A stretch of DNA of 64,000 nucleotides from Clitopilus passeckerianus (GCA_944990035.1 CALYLX010000075.1:156121-220120), one strand, 5' to 3'; positions 36,032 through 47,813 are shown, counted from the first letter of the stretch. Notes: generated from the letters alone by a model not told the origin. Numbers and translations: made by a program.

Positions 36032-37490
36032 GTGGCTCGTACGTTTCAGCCCATACGTAGGATTGAGCCCGATGATCTGAAGCACCTAGCCGACAACCCA
36101 ACCCTCCTCGTCCCAGCAAACATTCCAATAATCGCCAATTCCTCCCCTCGAGCCAGGGCTTGGAGGCAAAGGCGAGGTATCCCAGAAAGCGTCCAAGGTG
36201 ATGCTTGTATCCCTGCCGCGGACGAATCCGGGTATCTCACTATCCTCCTTCGGTACGATATCAACCTTGGGGGCTGGTTCTCCCGAGGAGGCTATATCTC
36301 CCTTCGTCCACCGGATAAGTACGACCTCGCCGAGGGAAGGCTAAAAGTCATACTTGACCAATACTGTCCCTACATCCCAAATCTCAATACAGTAACCTTC
36401 AAAGTAGAGCACAACATCGACTGGCGCAGTCGACCTATTCGCTATTCGAACTCAACATACCTCACCACGTACATTCTCCCAACGAAAACTACGTCCCAGC
36501 GAAATACAAAGATTCTCCCTCTTTCGGTGGTATTTCTCGTTGGAAAATACGCTGTAGAAGATGAAAGGAACTCCCCAGACTCTGTGGCTACGCTTCTCTC
36601 CCTAGCTTCCGCTCACCATTCTTGGCGCCCAATCGTATCGCTATACCTTTCTGGAATCGGAAGCGGGCAGCATATTCGAAATGTTCAAAGCATCAAAAAA
36701 GCCCTTGAGCTTTATCCCAAAGGCATCAGCTTGATAAAGGGGCTGGGAGAAAGGAACTATAATTGGTTCGATAGTGTAAAAGCCGTGAATGGTTTCTTGT
36801 GTCTTGCGTCGATATGCGGAAGGCATCTGAGAAGTCTCCGCATTGACCATGCCGTGTTCTGGAAACTAGAACAGAAGTTGGGATCGATGGAGAATTTGGA
36901 GGTGCTGGAAATAGAATCTATATGCGGGGATAGGTTGAGAAGAGGTACGAGGGGTAGGTTGCCGAGTTTGAGGGAGATACAGATGGCGATTAAAGAAAAT
37001 ATGAGGTTGAGGTCGTTGCATATTCAGTATTGGCAGGAATCGGCGTGAGTCAAACCTTGTTCATCCTACCGCGCTTCCTGACGTACAAATATGCGTATCC
37101 AGGGAACCGCCAGTAGTCATTGTACCTGCCTATACCTTGACATCTCTTCGTCTCCAATTTGGTACCATCCTCCCCTCCGAGCTATCTTACTTCCTGCCTC
37201 CATCCACATCCGAATTAGGGCTTCAGATCCTTACCCTATACTGTGTTGAAGGCCTTAGTGCCCCAGACATCCGAGGCATCTTGGATCAAGTAGGACACAG
37301 GCTAATCACGCTGGCCATTCGACCGATCAATTATCCAATCATAGGAGATTCTGGAGGCGAGGAAGGGGCAAGGGAAGAGTGCTTGTACCGGAACGACGAA
37401 GAATGGCGAACATCGCCGATATTCCCCCAATTCACTACTAGTCGTCGTAATAGCCAAGCAGGGTGTCTGTATTTTAATTGTTGGGGTTAA
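36032..37490 (+). CDS. Orphan protein, copy 2 (LRR-like, family not recognised)
   Basis: Paralogue of the gene at 32920 with the same structure. One long exon ends at 37044 (donor GTGAGT) and a second runs 37103-37490. The shared core includes LLVPANIPIIANSSPRARAW, ALELYPKGISLIKGL and IDHAVFWKLEQKLGSMENLE, and the end includes LYRNDEEWRTSPIFPQF. No ATG is found at the place aligned with copy 1's Met at 32920; the frame is open from 35957 with GTG but no ATG near. A true start would therefore need an upstream exon (a shared ATGGCGCCA occurs at 35967 and 32827), or this copy has lost it. Start coordinate given is only the open-frame point. Confidence 0.55.
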
Positions 37491-38923
37491 GGTACATAGT
37501 CGAAGTTATAGTGATATAGAGCAGAGCAAATTAGAGCGCGTATTTTATGGGATATCACATTGTGCGGAAATGGCACTATGGAATGGGAGGTTTGAAGCCA
37601 TGATGAAATCTTATTAGTGACTAAAGCGAGCTGAGTATCTCATCACTTTCGATTGCATTTCTACTCTACTTTCGAGGTTTTACCCAGAAGTCTCCTGTTA
37701 CTCTCGTTACACTTGCCTCCCCAAAGCATCCTTCATCTCTCCCCGCCTACTAGATCAAGTTCAACTAGTCGTCATTTGGCGGGCACTCATGCAGACATAG
37801 TTTCCCCCTTCGCGTGGACGTCTATTTCAGTGATGGATGATCGACCAACGTCAGGACTATTCTTAAATGCTGGGCAGTGACCTGACCTGAGAGTATGGGT
37901 TAACATTTGTGTGGAGACTCGGACGGGGACCTGTTATTAGGTACTTACTATTGCTAGTATCGAGGCTAGAAAATCGCGTATCCTCCAATCAGTAAGCCTA
38001 GAAGATGTCCGAAATGTCCGACTTCTGTGAAAGTCCACTCCAGGAAGGTCGAAGTCAAGCCTGCGAACCCCGCACACAGCAGACATCAGACACCGGTGTC
38101 ATCGGGGAATTCGGTCCTGGACAGCGAGTTGGACACTGACAGATGGGAAATCCCGGAGACGTTCAAGGAAGGCACGAGTCTGCTGCGTGGTGGACAACGG
38201 TGCCACTAATTGTCCATCCTCATCGGATTAATGAGTACATCAATTGGAGTACATCGAGTCGTCATGGCGGGTGAACCAGATATAGCGAGGAAACAGATGC
38301 TAGCCTCCGGAGTAGTAGTAAGACTTATACACCCATGCATCTGGGGCTGTGTGTCTAAATCCCAACTGCGTAGGAGGATCGACAGGATATGTATATCGAT
38401 GAAACCAGAGAGGCACGTAGGCAAGGGTCCTTGCACAGCTCGCTGTTCGGGTACATTTCCGAAGCAACGAGGCAGGTCGTAGGGTAATCAATCACGGAAA
38501 CGTCTGATCACCGGAGCGAATGGTGAGCGAGGCGCAATATTTCTAGCACATAGACGGGTAAGGGAGAGTCCCCAATTTGAATTGAAAGAAGTCAGAGAGA
38601 ATGATTACAGTAATGATGAGTCATCCCGAGGGCGGGTAGCGTCGGTGAGTCGGGGAAGGAAAGTTTGAGCGGGACCTAGAAATGGAAGGAAAGCGATCCC
38701 GATGAAAAATGAATCAAGTTGAGTCAAAAGGCATCGCTGACGCGTCCATTGTCCTGACAGCTTTGTTTCTTTTACTCGATTGCATTATTCTCGAAAGAAC
38801 AAAGGTGGTGTAGGCGCAGCCTATAGTTGGTTTGTCAGCCACCAAGTATAAACATAGCCACACATAGCGATCTGGAGAACGAGCTAAGCCCTTACCCGCT
38901 CCTTCGACAAACGCGCCGTTGAA

Positions 38924-41900
38924 ATGAGGGAATCCAATTTTGCATTTCCAACACAAAACAAGGCAGCCGTATGTATAACATCTCAACTATACGACCGTCG
39001 TGGTATGTTTTCCTCAGAATTTTCCCGGAATTTTAACTGAATTTTTTCACGCTTATGCAGCACTAGACACGACATCTCCACTCCCACTATTGAATTCTCT
39101 AACGCATCTGGTGTATCTCACGTCCACATCTCCTCGAATCCGAGAAATCATGACCATGGACGGCGGGCTGGAGCGCCTCGTGCGCATCATCTACGACTTT
39201 TGTCTCTGTCCTCCTCCCCCAGAAAACCCCGCCCTCATGTACGGCCTCATGCCCCCCAACTCCCGCCCTCCGAAGCAGTCAGCAACCTTGAACCCCTCAT
39301 CCTGGGACAAACAAGCCGCCTACCGTTTCTCCCTGGCCTTCCAGTGCGTCGTCAACATCGGCGTACGGGGCAGCGAGCCGATAAGGAGCCGGGTGGTGCA
39401 GGCGGGGACGCTTGAGGTTGTTGGCATGATATTGGAGGCGTGGCTTGTGAGTCGGGGGTTTGCGGTTGGTCCGAGTTCGAGCGCGACGGGGCTGCCGCGG
39501 GAGACGAAGGAGCAGAGGGCGGTGAGGAAGGAGGCGCAGTTGAGGCAGGCGAGGGAGCAGCAGCAGCAGGCGATGCAGAAGGATTTGGACAGGAGGTTGC
39601 AGCATGAGGCTGCGTTGCAGGAGCAGGAGCTGCAGATGGGGAAGGGGAGGGAACAGGAGGATCAGCAGGCGACGGTTAGGAATCGGGCATCCTCGTCTAG
39701 ACCTGCACTGCGACTTCGTAGATCTCAACTTGAAGATGTTCGTTTTATTTCTTTTTATTTTTCTTAACAACGAAAACTAATTATTTAACCAGGAATCACG
39801 AATGGACACCTCCCAACCCCTCATTCTAGTCGAAACTCCCAGTGGCACCACCTCAAATTCCACCTCCAACCACACCTCTGCTCTGCCCACACCCTCAACC
39901 CTGAACGCCTCAGGTAGCGATACTGAAATGTCCACAGACGCCTCTTCCACGGCTACCCCTATTGGCTCCGGCACACCCACCGGCAGCGTCACCATCCCCA
40001 GCCGCGATCGGTCTGGAACAGTCATCGGCCGTCCCGTCTGGGACCCGCCCCCATCCTCTGTTGAACGAAGGCGGAGCAGACATTCTACCCTCCAACCTCA
40101 TGCGGGACCTGGACCAAATACAACGATGATGATGATGGGCCGGATGAGTCCTGATTCCCCCGCCAACCTCACCGATACTTCTCGCCCAGAGACAGAGACC
40201 GAAGACGATGATGTCGATATGGACAGGAATGCCAATCGGACTATCACCAATGGGAGTCCCTCCACTGTAAGAAGTGCAAGAAGAACGAATACTGGTCCTT
40301 CTTCAAGAGCCCAAGATTCCTCCCCGGAACGCTCAGACGGACCTCCTCCTCCACATCACCACGGACACAGACCTCGGAGGGCGGTGGGGATCGTTTCTGA
40401 CGAACCCCTAGACTCGAATAACACAACCAACAACGCCTCAGACGCGCATATCATCATCAACGACGCAGCCTCCGTCACCGTCGACGGCCTCCCCGGCGTC
40501 GGAGGCGTAGACGGGCCAGTCGGAGTCGTAGGCTCAGTAGAAGACGGGATCGTCTCCCTCGAGCCGAACGACGATTTCGCTATGGGTGCTCCACCTGGTG
40601 CGCCTGGTGCGATCGGGGAGATACCAGGAGGGATGGGGATGGGGTTTAACGACCCGCCGAATACGGCGGCCTTGAGGAGGAGGGGTGCGACTGTTATTGG
40701 TGCTGGTGGGCAGGTTGATCAGCATCAGCATCAGCATCAGCAGGTGAATGTGCATCCGGATGTTACGCCTAGAGCTGGGGTTGTGCCGTTGCCTATGGTT
40801 GGTGGTGGTGGTGGGGAGAGAGCTGCGACGACGGGGAGGCAGCAGGGGAGGGGTGGGCAGACGCCTGGTGGGAGAGCTGAGAGAGGAGGAGAGAGAGCTG
40901 AAAGAACACCTGGAGGACCTGGAGGTGCGAATGCACCACATCCTACACCCATCCCACCCGTACCTGGTGCACCACAACCACACACCCACGGACATTCGCA
41001 ACAAATTCGTGCGTCGCAGTGTACGGATTCCACCACCAACCCCTACAGAGACGACGATGTCCTGCTGGGCCTGCAATTGTTGGCGTATTTGAGCAAGTAC
41101 CCGCATGTGCGGCAGACGTTCTATAAACCGAGGCAGGCGTTTCATCCTGCGACGGTGGAGATTGCGAAGCAGCAGCAGGTGGTGGGTGTTTGGGGGATGC
41201 AGGCTATGCAGCAGCAGGCCCAGCAGGCCCAGCCGGGGAGGACGAGGAAGGATAAAGAGAGGGAACGAGCGGCGGCGCATAGGGAAGGCGGTGGGGCTGC
41301 TGGTGCAGCTGCCAACTTGTTCAAGGTGTTTACTGGGGGCTCGAAAGACCGTTCTTCGGCTTCTTCCAAGGAGGCATCCTCTTCGGCATCGTCATCAGGA
41401 ACTCTACAACCTCTCGCACCGAGCCTACCACCGAGACAGACGAATGTGTTTTCGTTGGTGGAGAGGTTCACGTTCAAGCCTAGTTCGGCGGAGACGGAGA
41501 TGTTGCCGAATCCGCCTCCGGATGTGCCGAATGATATCCAGTATTGGGCGGGTGTGATTATGCGGAATGCGTGTAGGAAGGATGATTCAAGGGGTGGGAT
41601 AAGGCAGTGTGCTAACAGTAAGTTTTCCCGAAATTTCATGAGATTAGGGAATATGGTGCTGACGAAGTATTTGACGACAGTGCTTTGCGGAAAATGGGAA
41701 TCCTACCCCCGGGAGTTCGCCAAGTGCAGAAGGTGCAGGAAAGCCAAGTACTGCGGGAAGGAGTGCCAGAGTACGGCCTGGAGTGAGGGACATCGGTTTT
41801 GGTGTTCTGCGAAGGAGGAGGATGGGCATATACATGGTGTGGACCAGCAACACCAGCAGCAGCTTCTTGCGCAACATCAGGCGCAGATGCAGGCTCAGCA

Positions 41901-42798
41901 GCAACAGCAACAGCAGATGCGGGATCACCATCCGAGAGAACGGGAACGGGAGCACCACCGCACACATGCTACCGCCAACATACCTGCGGGAAGGCCGCAA
42001 GCTCCGAATACGACACCGACCAGTCTGGCTACGGACGGGACGGACCAACCTGCGTTCATACCTCCTGCGTCGAGTGCACATGCCAGTGCTGCACGAGCGG
42101 AGAGGAGGGAAATGAGGGAGCAGGCGAGGCAGGCGATATTGGCGCGGGAGAGGTTGGCGAATGCTGCCCAGACGCAGGGGGAGCAGTTCCCCGTGAGGCC
42201 TACGAATCCTGGGCCTGACAGTGCTAGGCAGGAGAGGAGGGAGAGGGAGAAGGAGCATTTGCAGCAGCAGGAAGAGATTAGGCGGCAGTGGGAGTTGCAG
42301 CAGCAGCAGAGGAGGCATAGGAGGGCGGGGAGAGGGGGAGAGGAGGCGTCAACGGCGGCAGCGTCGTCATCGACTGCAACGGTGCAACAGCAACAACAGC
42401 AACAGCCGCAGCAAGAGATATGGGCATCGGCCACCTACTCGCCTGCTATGTCCTCCAGGCGGAGAGCGGAAACGACATCATTTGCTGGATCGTCGACAGA
42501 AGTTGCTCATCAGCAGCAACGACAGCGGGAGCGGGAGCAGTACCAACACCAGCAGCCGCAGCAAGATCAACAAGTCACGTCGCCGCACCTAAGTTCTGCC
42601 GCACCCCAGCAGTCGCCTTGGTTCTTGTTGAGGACAAGGAGGGATGGCCGGCCTGCAGGGACTTCAACTACTGGACAACCGGTGTCGGTGGCCAATACGG
42701 AAACGGGAGCTGCAGCTGCAGCTGAGGCTGCTGGTGATGGTTCTGGATCACCCATGAGGCTGTCGTCAATGGATGATGATGACATGATGGTTGGATGA
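38924..42798 (+). CDS. samB: SamB/Mub1-type MYND zinc-finger protein
   Basis: Four exons in phase: 38924-39002, 39061-39737, 39793-41617, 41681-42798, giving 1232 residues. The N-terminus MRESNFAFPTQNKAAVCITS, then LYDRRALDTTSPLPLLNSL and IREIMTMDGGLERLV, is the diagnostic armadillo-like opening of fungal SamB/Mub1. FSLAFQCVVNIGVRGSEPIR and LGLQLLAYLSKYPHVRQTFY follow. The MYND finger is at ~858-902 (Cys858, Cys863, Cys876, Cys879, Cys885, Cys889, His898, Cys902). Yeast Mub1 works with the ubiquitin ligase Ubr2 in turnover of Rpn4; Aspergillus SamB affects hyphal morphogenesis. Long low-complexity Gln/Gly/Pro/Arg regions (CAG-rich DNA at 39540-39670, 40720-40740, 41170-41240, 41840-41930 and 42260-42560) separate the conserved parts and make it large for the family. 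The 41618-41680 intron is in frame, so retention would only insert 21 residues ahead of the finger. Confidence 0.92.
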
Positions 42799-43706
42799 GG
42801 ATGGGGTTTCTTCGGTTCGTATTCATTTCTTTTGGCTGGCAAACGACGGTGCTGACGTTTTGTGCTTTTAGCTTGACTCTATAGACGGCAACTCGTTGCC
42901 ACATTGTATCCTTGTCGTGTTTTGGCCCTTTTCATTCATGGTCACCATACCACCACCACATAGCCGAACGGACATTCAATTCAATTCAATGCAATTTCAT
43001 ACCACATAACAATTTCTTCCACCGTCTTTTCTGTTGTTACATTTTTCGTTAGTCCTGCCATCGTCGTACTGCTTTGCGACCATCTACGTAATTCTCAGTG
43101 AACACTCACTCCATTCTACATTTTACTTCACATTTTCCACATTTTACAATGTTCCTCGTCGCGTCGTTTCCCTACATTCATTCTCTCGCTTGTCACCACA
43201 TATCAATCTCAATCTCGACCTGTCCTACATACAATTCTCTCCTTTGTCGTTCTTCTCTACGTCGCTGCGTGCGACCTAGCTACTCACCCCATCGTTCACA
43301 TACATTGTTCAATAGCATCTCTATTATTCTATTATGACTGTCTGTACCACGAACAACCAAGTCAGGTCGTGACCAGGATAATCATATAACGAGTTTGTTG
43401 GCATTCGAGGATAGCAGCCTACAGCAGGTGCAGGACGTCGGAGCGAAGCAAAGCCCATACGAATGGGGTGGGGACTTCAACAGGGAGATATGGATGATAC
43501 ATTTCAGAGACGTCACATGAATGAGTTGGGCGTATAATTATATTGACCAATAATGACGACCGATACAAGATGACCATGGTGTAAATGCAAGGGTTTGAGT
43601 ACGTATTAATGCAGCGGGCATGTGGTTTGCAGTACTTTCATATGGGTAAATGGTAGTAAATCCCCCAAGTCGGAGAGCTCCAGCGTGTGCAGCAGGAGCA
43701 AATGGT
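42799..43706. other. Convergent 3' region between samB and HSP10
   Basis: Holds the 3' ends of two convergent genes. It is rich in pyrimidine and CA runs (43010-43330), with no supported coding sequence, repeat or RNA. Confidence 0.5.
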
Positions 43707-44219
43707 TTACTCTTCAATCTTGGCCAGGATGTCGGCATCCTTGAAGAGGAAGTATTCCTGGGCAAAACAAGATGGTTAGTTTGGTCCTTGGCCAAGAGAA
43801 GCGACAGCAGCAAGCTTACCTCTTCGCCAACCTTGATGGAGTTTCCTCCCCAGCCAGGCAGCAGGACGCGGTCACCAGCCTTCACTGTTGTAGGGATAAC
43901 CTTTCCCTCCTTGTTTGGTGCGCCGGGACCGACAGCAATGACAGTTGCCTCGGGGAGAGGGTTGGAGGTGGCGGAGGTGGGCAAGAAGATGCCGGTGGCC
44001 GTTTTCTGTCAAAACAAAGCAAGAAACAGTCAGTAAGCTACGCTCGTGAAGCAAGCAATCCTGTTGCAACTCACAGTCTCGGGCTTGAACCTCTGGACGA
44101 GGACACGGTCGAACAGAGGGACCAAGGACTTGATAGACTTGAAGGTTGCTTGAGCGGCCTGCAAGGACGTTTCTTGCATTAATTTGAGTAGGACGCCAGC
44201 AACAACGAGCACGTACCAT
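43707..44219 (-). CDS. HSP10: Mitochondrial co-chaperonin Hsp10 (GroES family)
   Basis: Minus-strand exons 44219-44217, 44158-44075, 44005-43820, 43757-43707, in phase, giving 107 residues (the usual size). The protein reads AAQATFKSIKSLVPLFDRVL, then KTATGIFLP, the roof-loop region NPLPEATVIAVGPGAPNKEG, GDRVLLPGWGG and the final EEYFLFKDADILAKIEE. It caps the Hsp60 ring during protein folding in the mitochondrial matrix. The mobile loop (PET-KTATGIFLPTS) that contacts Hsp60 is present. The coding part of exon 1 is only the ATG, directly followed by a GTACGT donor. Upstream lies a heat-shock element (44386-44398). It is convergent with samB and follows the transporter gene in the same direction. 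Confidence 0.95.
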
Positions 44220-44385
44220 TTATAAGAGTTTATGAAAAGAAAATAAGGGAAACTGTAAAGACTAAGAACACGAAAACGGCGAAGACTGGTGAATAGCTGG
44301 CAATGACGAGACACGGAACGGGATTCTCAGAAAATTATGTCCTTTGTTTGGTTCTGCCAAATAGAGTCACATGACCGTTGTCCCT

Positions 44386-44398
44386 TTCCAGAAATTTC
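44386..44398 (-). promoter_or_regulatory. Heat-shock element upstream of HSP10
   Basis: TTCCAGAAATTTC fits TTCnnGAAnnTTC exactly: three alternating 5-bp Hsf1 units. It lies 167 bp before the HSP10 ATG on the same strand. Hsf1 control of HSP10 is well established in fungi, so the position and match make it a credible site. Confidence 0.7.
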
Positions 44399-44647
44399 GA
44401 GGCGGGCGCGTCGCGACGCTGATAAAACGGCCCTGTTCGCCGTGTTTGTGTTGGAGAGTGTAGTAGAGGTGCTAATGGCACTTTTTTATTCCGTATATAA
44501 GTAGGAACAATGGTACGATTCTATCGAAAGGTATTAAAAGGCCATATCAAGGATATAAGTTATAAACCAAAGAAACAATATAAATCGTCGAATTACTTCA
44601 AATTGTGCGCTCGCCAGCGTACAACCCCAACATGAAACAAAATGAGA

Positions 44648-47091
44648 TCAAGCCCGAGCACTAGTCTCAGGATCTTTGGTCACAGAGTCCCTGTCGCTGT
44701 CACTGTCCAGACGTTCACCCGTGAGGTCCACATTCTCAACGGCGTTCTGGGTGTCACCGAGGTACCAGTTGGGCATGAGGAATGCAAGTGCGAGAGGGAT
44801 GACAGAGATAACGGTGGCTGCGACGAGCAGGATCTTCATTACATCGTCGTAAGCTAAGAGGTTGTGTTGGAAGGCTCGTCAACAAAGAGGGTGAGGTTTG
44901 TGACATACCTTGGATAACACCCTCACGAACGGGGTTTCCACGAGGGTAGGCACTAGCAGAAGCGATGGAGCCGAAGAGGAGAGCACGGTCATCCTCGGAG
45001 ACGAAAGGAAGATAGTGGGCGAGCTTTCCTGGCATGACGTTCGTCCAGATGGCACCAGCTGTTGAAAGACGGTCAGAGATCAAGAATTCTGACGACGGGG
45101 GAATTTCCACATACCAATAGCGCTTCCAATAGCACCACCAATCTCCGTAATAAGGAGAACCACAGCAGTGACGACTGCAACATCAGCATGGGGCACGGAA
45201 GCCTGAGCACCGACTTGAGAAGTAGCAGCAGCGAAGCCACCACCGATACCCTGGAGGAGTTGAGTCCATACCAGCTCAGCGTCGGAGCCGTTGGCGCCAC
45301 GGGAGTGGATCATCAGGCCGACACCGAGGAGGCGGATGGCGAGACCGACGATAAGGATGGCCTTGTAGCGGCGGATCTTGGTCATGAGAGCACCGGCGGC
45401 GATACCGAAGACGGTCAGGGCTACAGTTTGGGTCTGGGTGAAGTAGGTGACGTTCTTGAGGGACCTAGGCGGAAGTCAGAAGGTGTTCCTATCGCAGCAG
45501 CAGGGAGGAGACGTACCATGGCTTGACCACGATGACGAAGGAGTAGAGGTAGGTGAACGTCAGGTAGAACGAAACCTGAGATCACGTCAGCGTGGATGGT
45601 GCACGATGAGACGAGCTAGACTTACAAAGTCGAGACCACCAATCAAGGATGCGATCACGACGCTTCGGTTGAAGACGAAACGACGAGCGATGACCGGGTA
45701 TTTGGCGAACTTGAATTCGTAAAGGACGACGGCAGGAATCAAGCAGCTTCCGACGACGATCATAGCGATGATGGAAGCTAGATGTATAGGATTTAGTTGG
45801 GAGTCGATATTGGAACACCATAGGCATGACTTACGATTCTTCCAGTGGTTCTTGGCACTACCAGCAAGTGTGAGCGGTACAAGGATAAGAGCAACACAGG
45901 CGCCAACGAGAAGCAGGCCGAAGGCGTCCAGTTTGTTCGCGGCATGGAGGGTTCTCTGGACGATTGACCTTTGCTTCGGAATATGTGTCACCAAGCCTCC
46001 CTTACGAGCCTTCCTCTCAGCCCAGAGCAAGGTGATGATGAGAGGAAGGATAGTCGCAGGGATGAGGATGGCGAACATTCCGTCTGAAATATAATCGTAA
46101 TTAGTGATGAGAGGGAGAGATAGGGGGAACGTAGACTTACAGCCCCATCGCCAGCCGGCGCCAGCAAGGATGCCCGCTGAGATGTTGGTACCGACGAACG
46201 CGTTGATGACGAAAGGGAGGGAGATCATGGCGGAAACAAAGCCTCGCCATCTCAACGTCGTAATATCGGCGATGATAATCTGGGTAAGGAGCTGCAGTCC
46301 TCTGGATGGCAGAGACGCATTAGCAGGTAGCTAAACTCCACAAGACGAGATACTAACGTGTAGCCACTGCAGAGAAATTCTGTCAGTAAGACGATCTCCG
46401 ACAAACGAAGAAAAACGTACATGGCATACAGGATGATGCCACCTGCGACGGTCTGGATATTCTTCGCTGAGGCAATAACGATATATCCTAGGAGAAAAGG
46501 GCGTGAGCAGTACTCCGTAGAAACCACGACCCGAGCGTACCAACGACGTAAAATATCACTAATTGAGCAATCAGAATGCAACGAATAAAGAGCCGAGTAT
46601 AAAGTTAAACTTACAGACGAAGAAATAGGCAGTACCGCGTGAACTGATGTCGGCAATTTTGGCAATGACGGGTTTACCACAAGCGACTGAGATACGATGG
46701 TGAGGAGAGGGCGGGGCAGGAAACGAGGCAGAAACTTACTGATGATAGACTGGGCGACTTGAATGGGGCTGATGAGACTGTGGTCATTGAAAGCCGATGC
46801 AGCCCAGGCGAGGTAGGTGTAAGTCGTGGTGCCATCTAATGAATAGATGTACGCCGCGAGACCCAAACTAGACAGAAACCACGCGAAATATTAGCCAGAT
46901 ATTATTTTCCGTATGAAAGGCGAAGTATACCTGATGAAGAGTGCCCACTTGGAGTATTTGCCGAATACCTTATGTGTGGCTTCCACGAGTTTGACACCGT
47001 GATGAGCTTCGACCTCTTCGATGACAGTGCTGTCAACTGGGGCTAGGGGTGCTGACTTGTGCTGCTCGTCGTTCCTTCCTACTTGTTCCAT
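44648..47091 (-). CDS. MFS transporter, siderophore-iron transporter (Sit1/MirB) type
   Basis: A minus-strand gene of ten or more short exons, starting MEQVGRNDEQHKSAPLAPVD at 47091 and stopping at 44648. Exon 1 (47091-46931) joins exon 2 (46867-46740) in phase: SLGLAAYIYSLDGTTTYTYL. Later exons encode VACGKPVIAKIADISSRGTA-type, GWRWGC, KRSIVQ-type and many hydrophobic segments. The C-terminal part (IWTNVMPGKLAHYLPFVSED, YPRGNPVREGVIQ, FLMPNWYLGDTQNAVENVDL) is characteristic of fungal siderophore importers with 14 predicted helices. The likely role is proton-coupled uptake of ferric siderophores at the plasma membrane. Three iron-type GATA sites lie 143-206 bp upstream. The middle exon borders were not all fixed by hand. 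No siderophore synthetase is seen next to it. Confidence 0.88.
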
Positions 47092-47233
47092 AGCTGAGAA
47101 CGAGCAGAAAAGCCAAAGAAGAGGGCGCAGGAGTGAAGGAAGCTCAAGTTTTTGAATGTACACATGGTCCAGTTTTTATGGGACTTGGGAGTCGGGTTAA
47201 AATGAACGCTTGATCGGACTAGGTCGCGAAGTC

Positions 47234-47294
47234 ATCTGATAAAATTCACGCGTAGAGATGGTGCCCCTTATCAGATAAAGAAAAATTATCTGAT
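47234..47294 (-). promoter_or_regulatory. Cluster of iron-responsive GATA sites
   Basis: Exact matches to ATCWGATAA, the consensus for Urbs1/SreA-type iron GATA repressors, occur at 47234-47242 (ATCTGATAA), 47270-47278 (ATCAGATAA) and 47286-47294 (ATCAGATAA on the minus strand). The middle site also overlaps TTATCAGAT at 47268-47276, a match on the other strand. All lie within ~61 bp in the promoter of the siderophore-transporter-like gene. This predicts repression when iron is plentiful. Confidence 0.75.
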
Positions 47295-47737
47295 TAACCC
47301 AAATTGGGTTGATCTCTCTCTCACGTTTGCCCCATCGCACTGACTGATACCCTCATCCGCACCTGGACCTTGCCTTGTCCTGCTTGTCCGTGTTCAGCCG
47401 ATTTTTTTTTACTTTTCCCAGTCCCATAGAGTCGAAAAAGTGGACGAGTTTTGTGTCTCTTTCCACTTCACCGGGCCCGACGACGATACATTCGGCAAAT
47501 CGTTCTGACGCCGCGCTGAGTGCACGATGCCAAGAAGAATGATGATCATATGGACCGTATTCAATCCGACCCATGGAGTTGACAAGTTCTCTCCATGGTT
47601 CTTTGCTTCTGACAGTTTGCATCTGCCAACGGTATATTTATTGGTCGTGCTTGGGCGTAGAGCAACTCTGTCCTCGGTCCCATTCGATCACTCCACGCAT
47701 GTCCCATTGTAGAGACTACCGTGAACCTACAATCATG

Positions 47738-47809
47738 TCTTCGCTAGTATATCGGTTAGTACACGCGCCTGTCACGCGCGAAAGCTGGGTTCGACTCCCA
47801 GGCGAAGAG
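47738..47809 (+). tRNA. tRNA-Asp (GTC)
   Basis: A 72-nt cloverleaf with acceptor stem TCTTCGC / GCGAAGA plus discriminator G. The A box region (TAGTATATCGGTTAGTA) and the T-loop GGTTCGACTCC are present. The anticodon loop CCTGTCACG gives GTC (Asp). There is no intron. A T-run follows immediately, as expected for Pol III. Confidence 0.95.
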
Positions 47810-47813
47810 TTTT
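47810..47813 (+). terminator. Pol III terminator after tRNA-Asp
   Basis: TTTT directly follows the discriminator base, with a second run (TTTTT) a few bases on, as usual for RNA polymerase III genes. Confidence 0.7.

Larger units (their letters stand above)
32590..38460. repeat. Tandem duplication, two units of about 3 kb
   Basis: Unit 1 spans about 32590-35700 and unit 2 about 35710-38460. Besides the paired orphan genes, non-coding segments also match. Examples are CGCCTGAGATTCACTTGGAT near 32628 and 35751, TTGTGCGGAAATGGCACTA near 34406 and 37561, GACTAAAGCGAGCTGAGTAT near 34467 and 37620, and CGATCGACCAACGTCAGGAC / TGATCGACCAACGTCAGGAC near 35105 and 37838. The block GAAACCAGAGAGGCACGTAG is found at about 35666 and 38400, which marks the unit boundary. 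Divergence of genes and spacer indicates an old event. Confidence 0.85.

Noticed and set aside
39003..39060. GTG-started frame at 39000 as the samB start
   Set aside because: This is intron sequence (GTATGT...TGCAG). The upstream ATG at 38924 gives the family's conserved N-terminus in phase.
39297..42904. Long minus-strand and alternative-frame ORFs across the samB gene (e.g. 40534-41280, 41142-41639, 41644-42318)
   Set aside because: They are opposite-strand or shifted readings of CAG/GGN-rich coding DNA with Leu/Arg/Cys-biased composition, no motifs and no independent splice structure.
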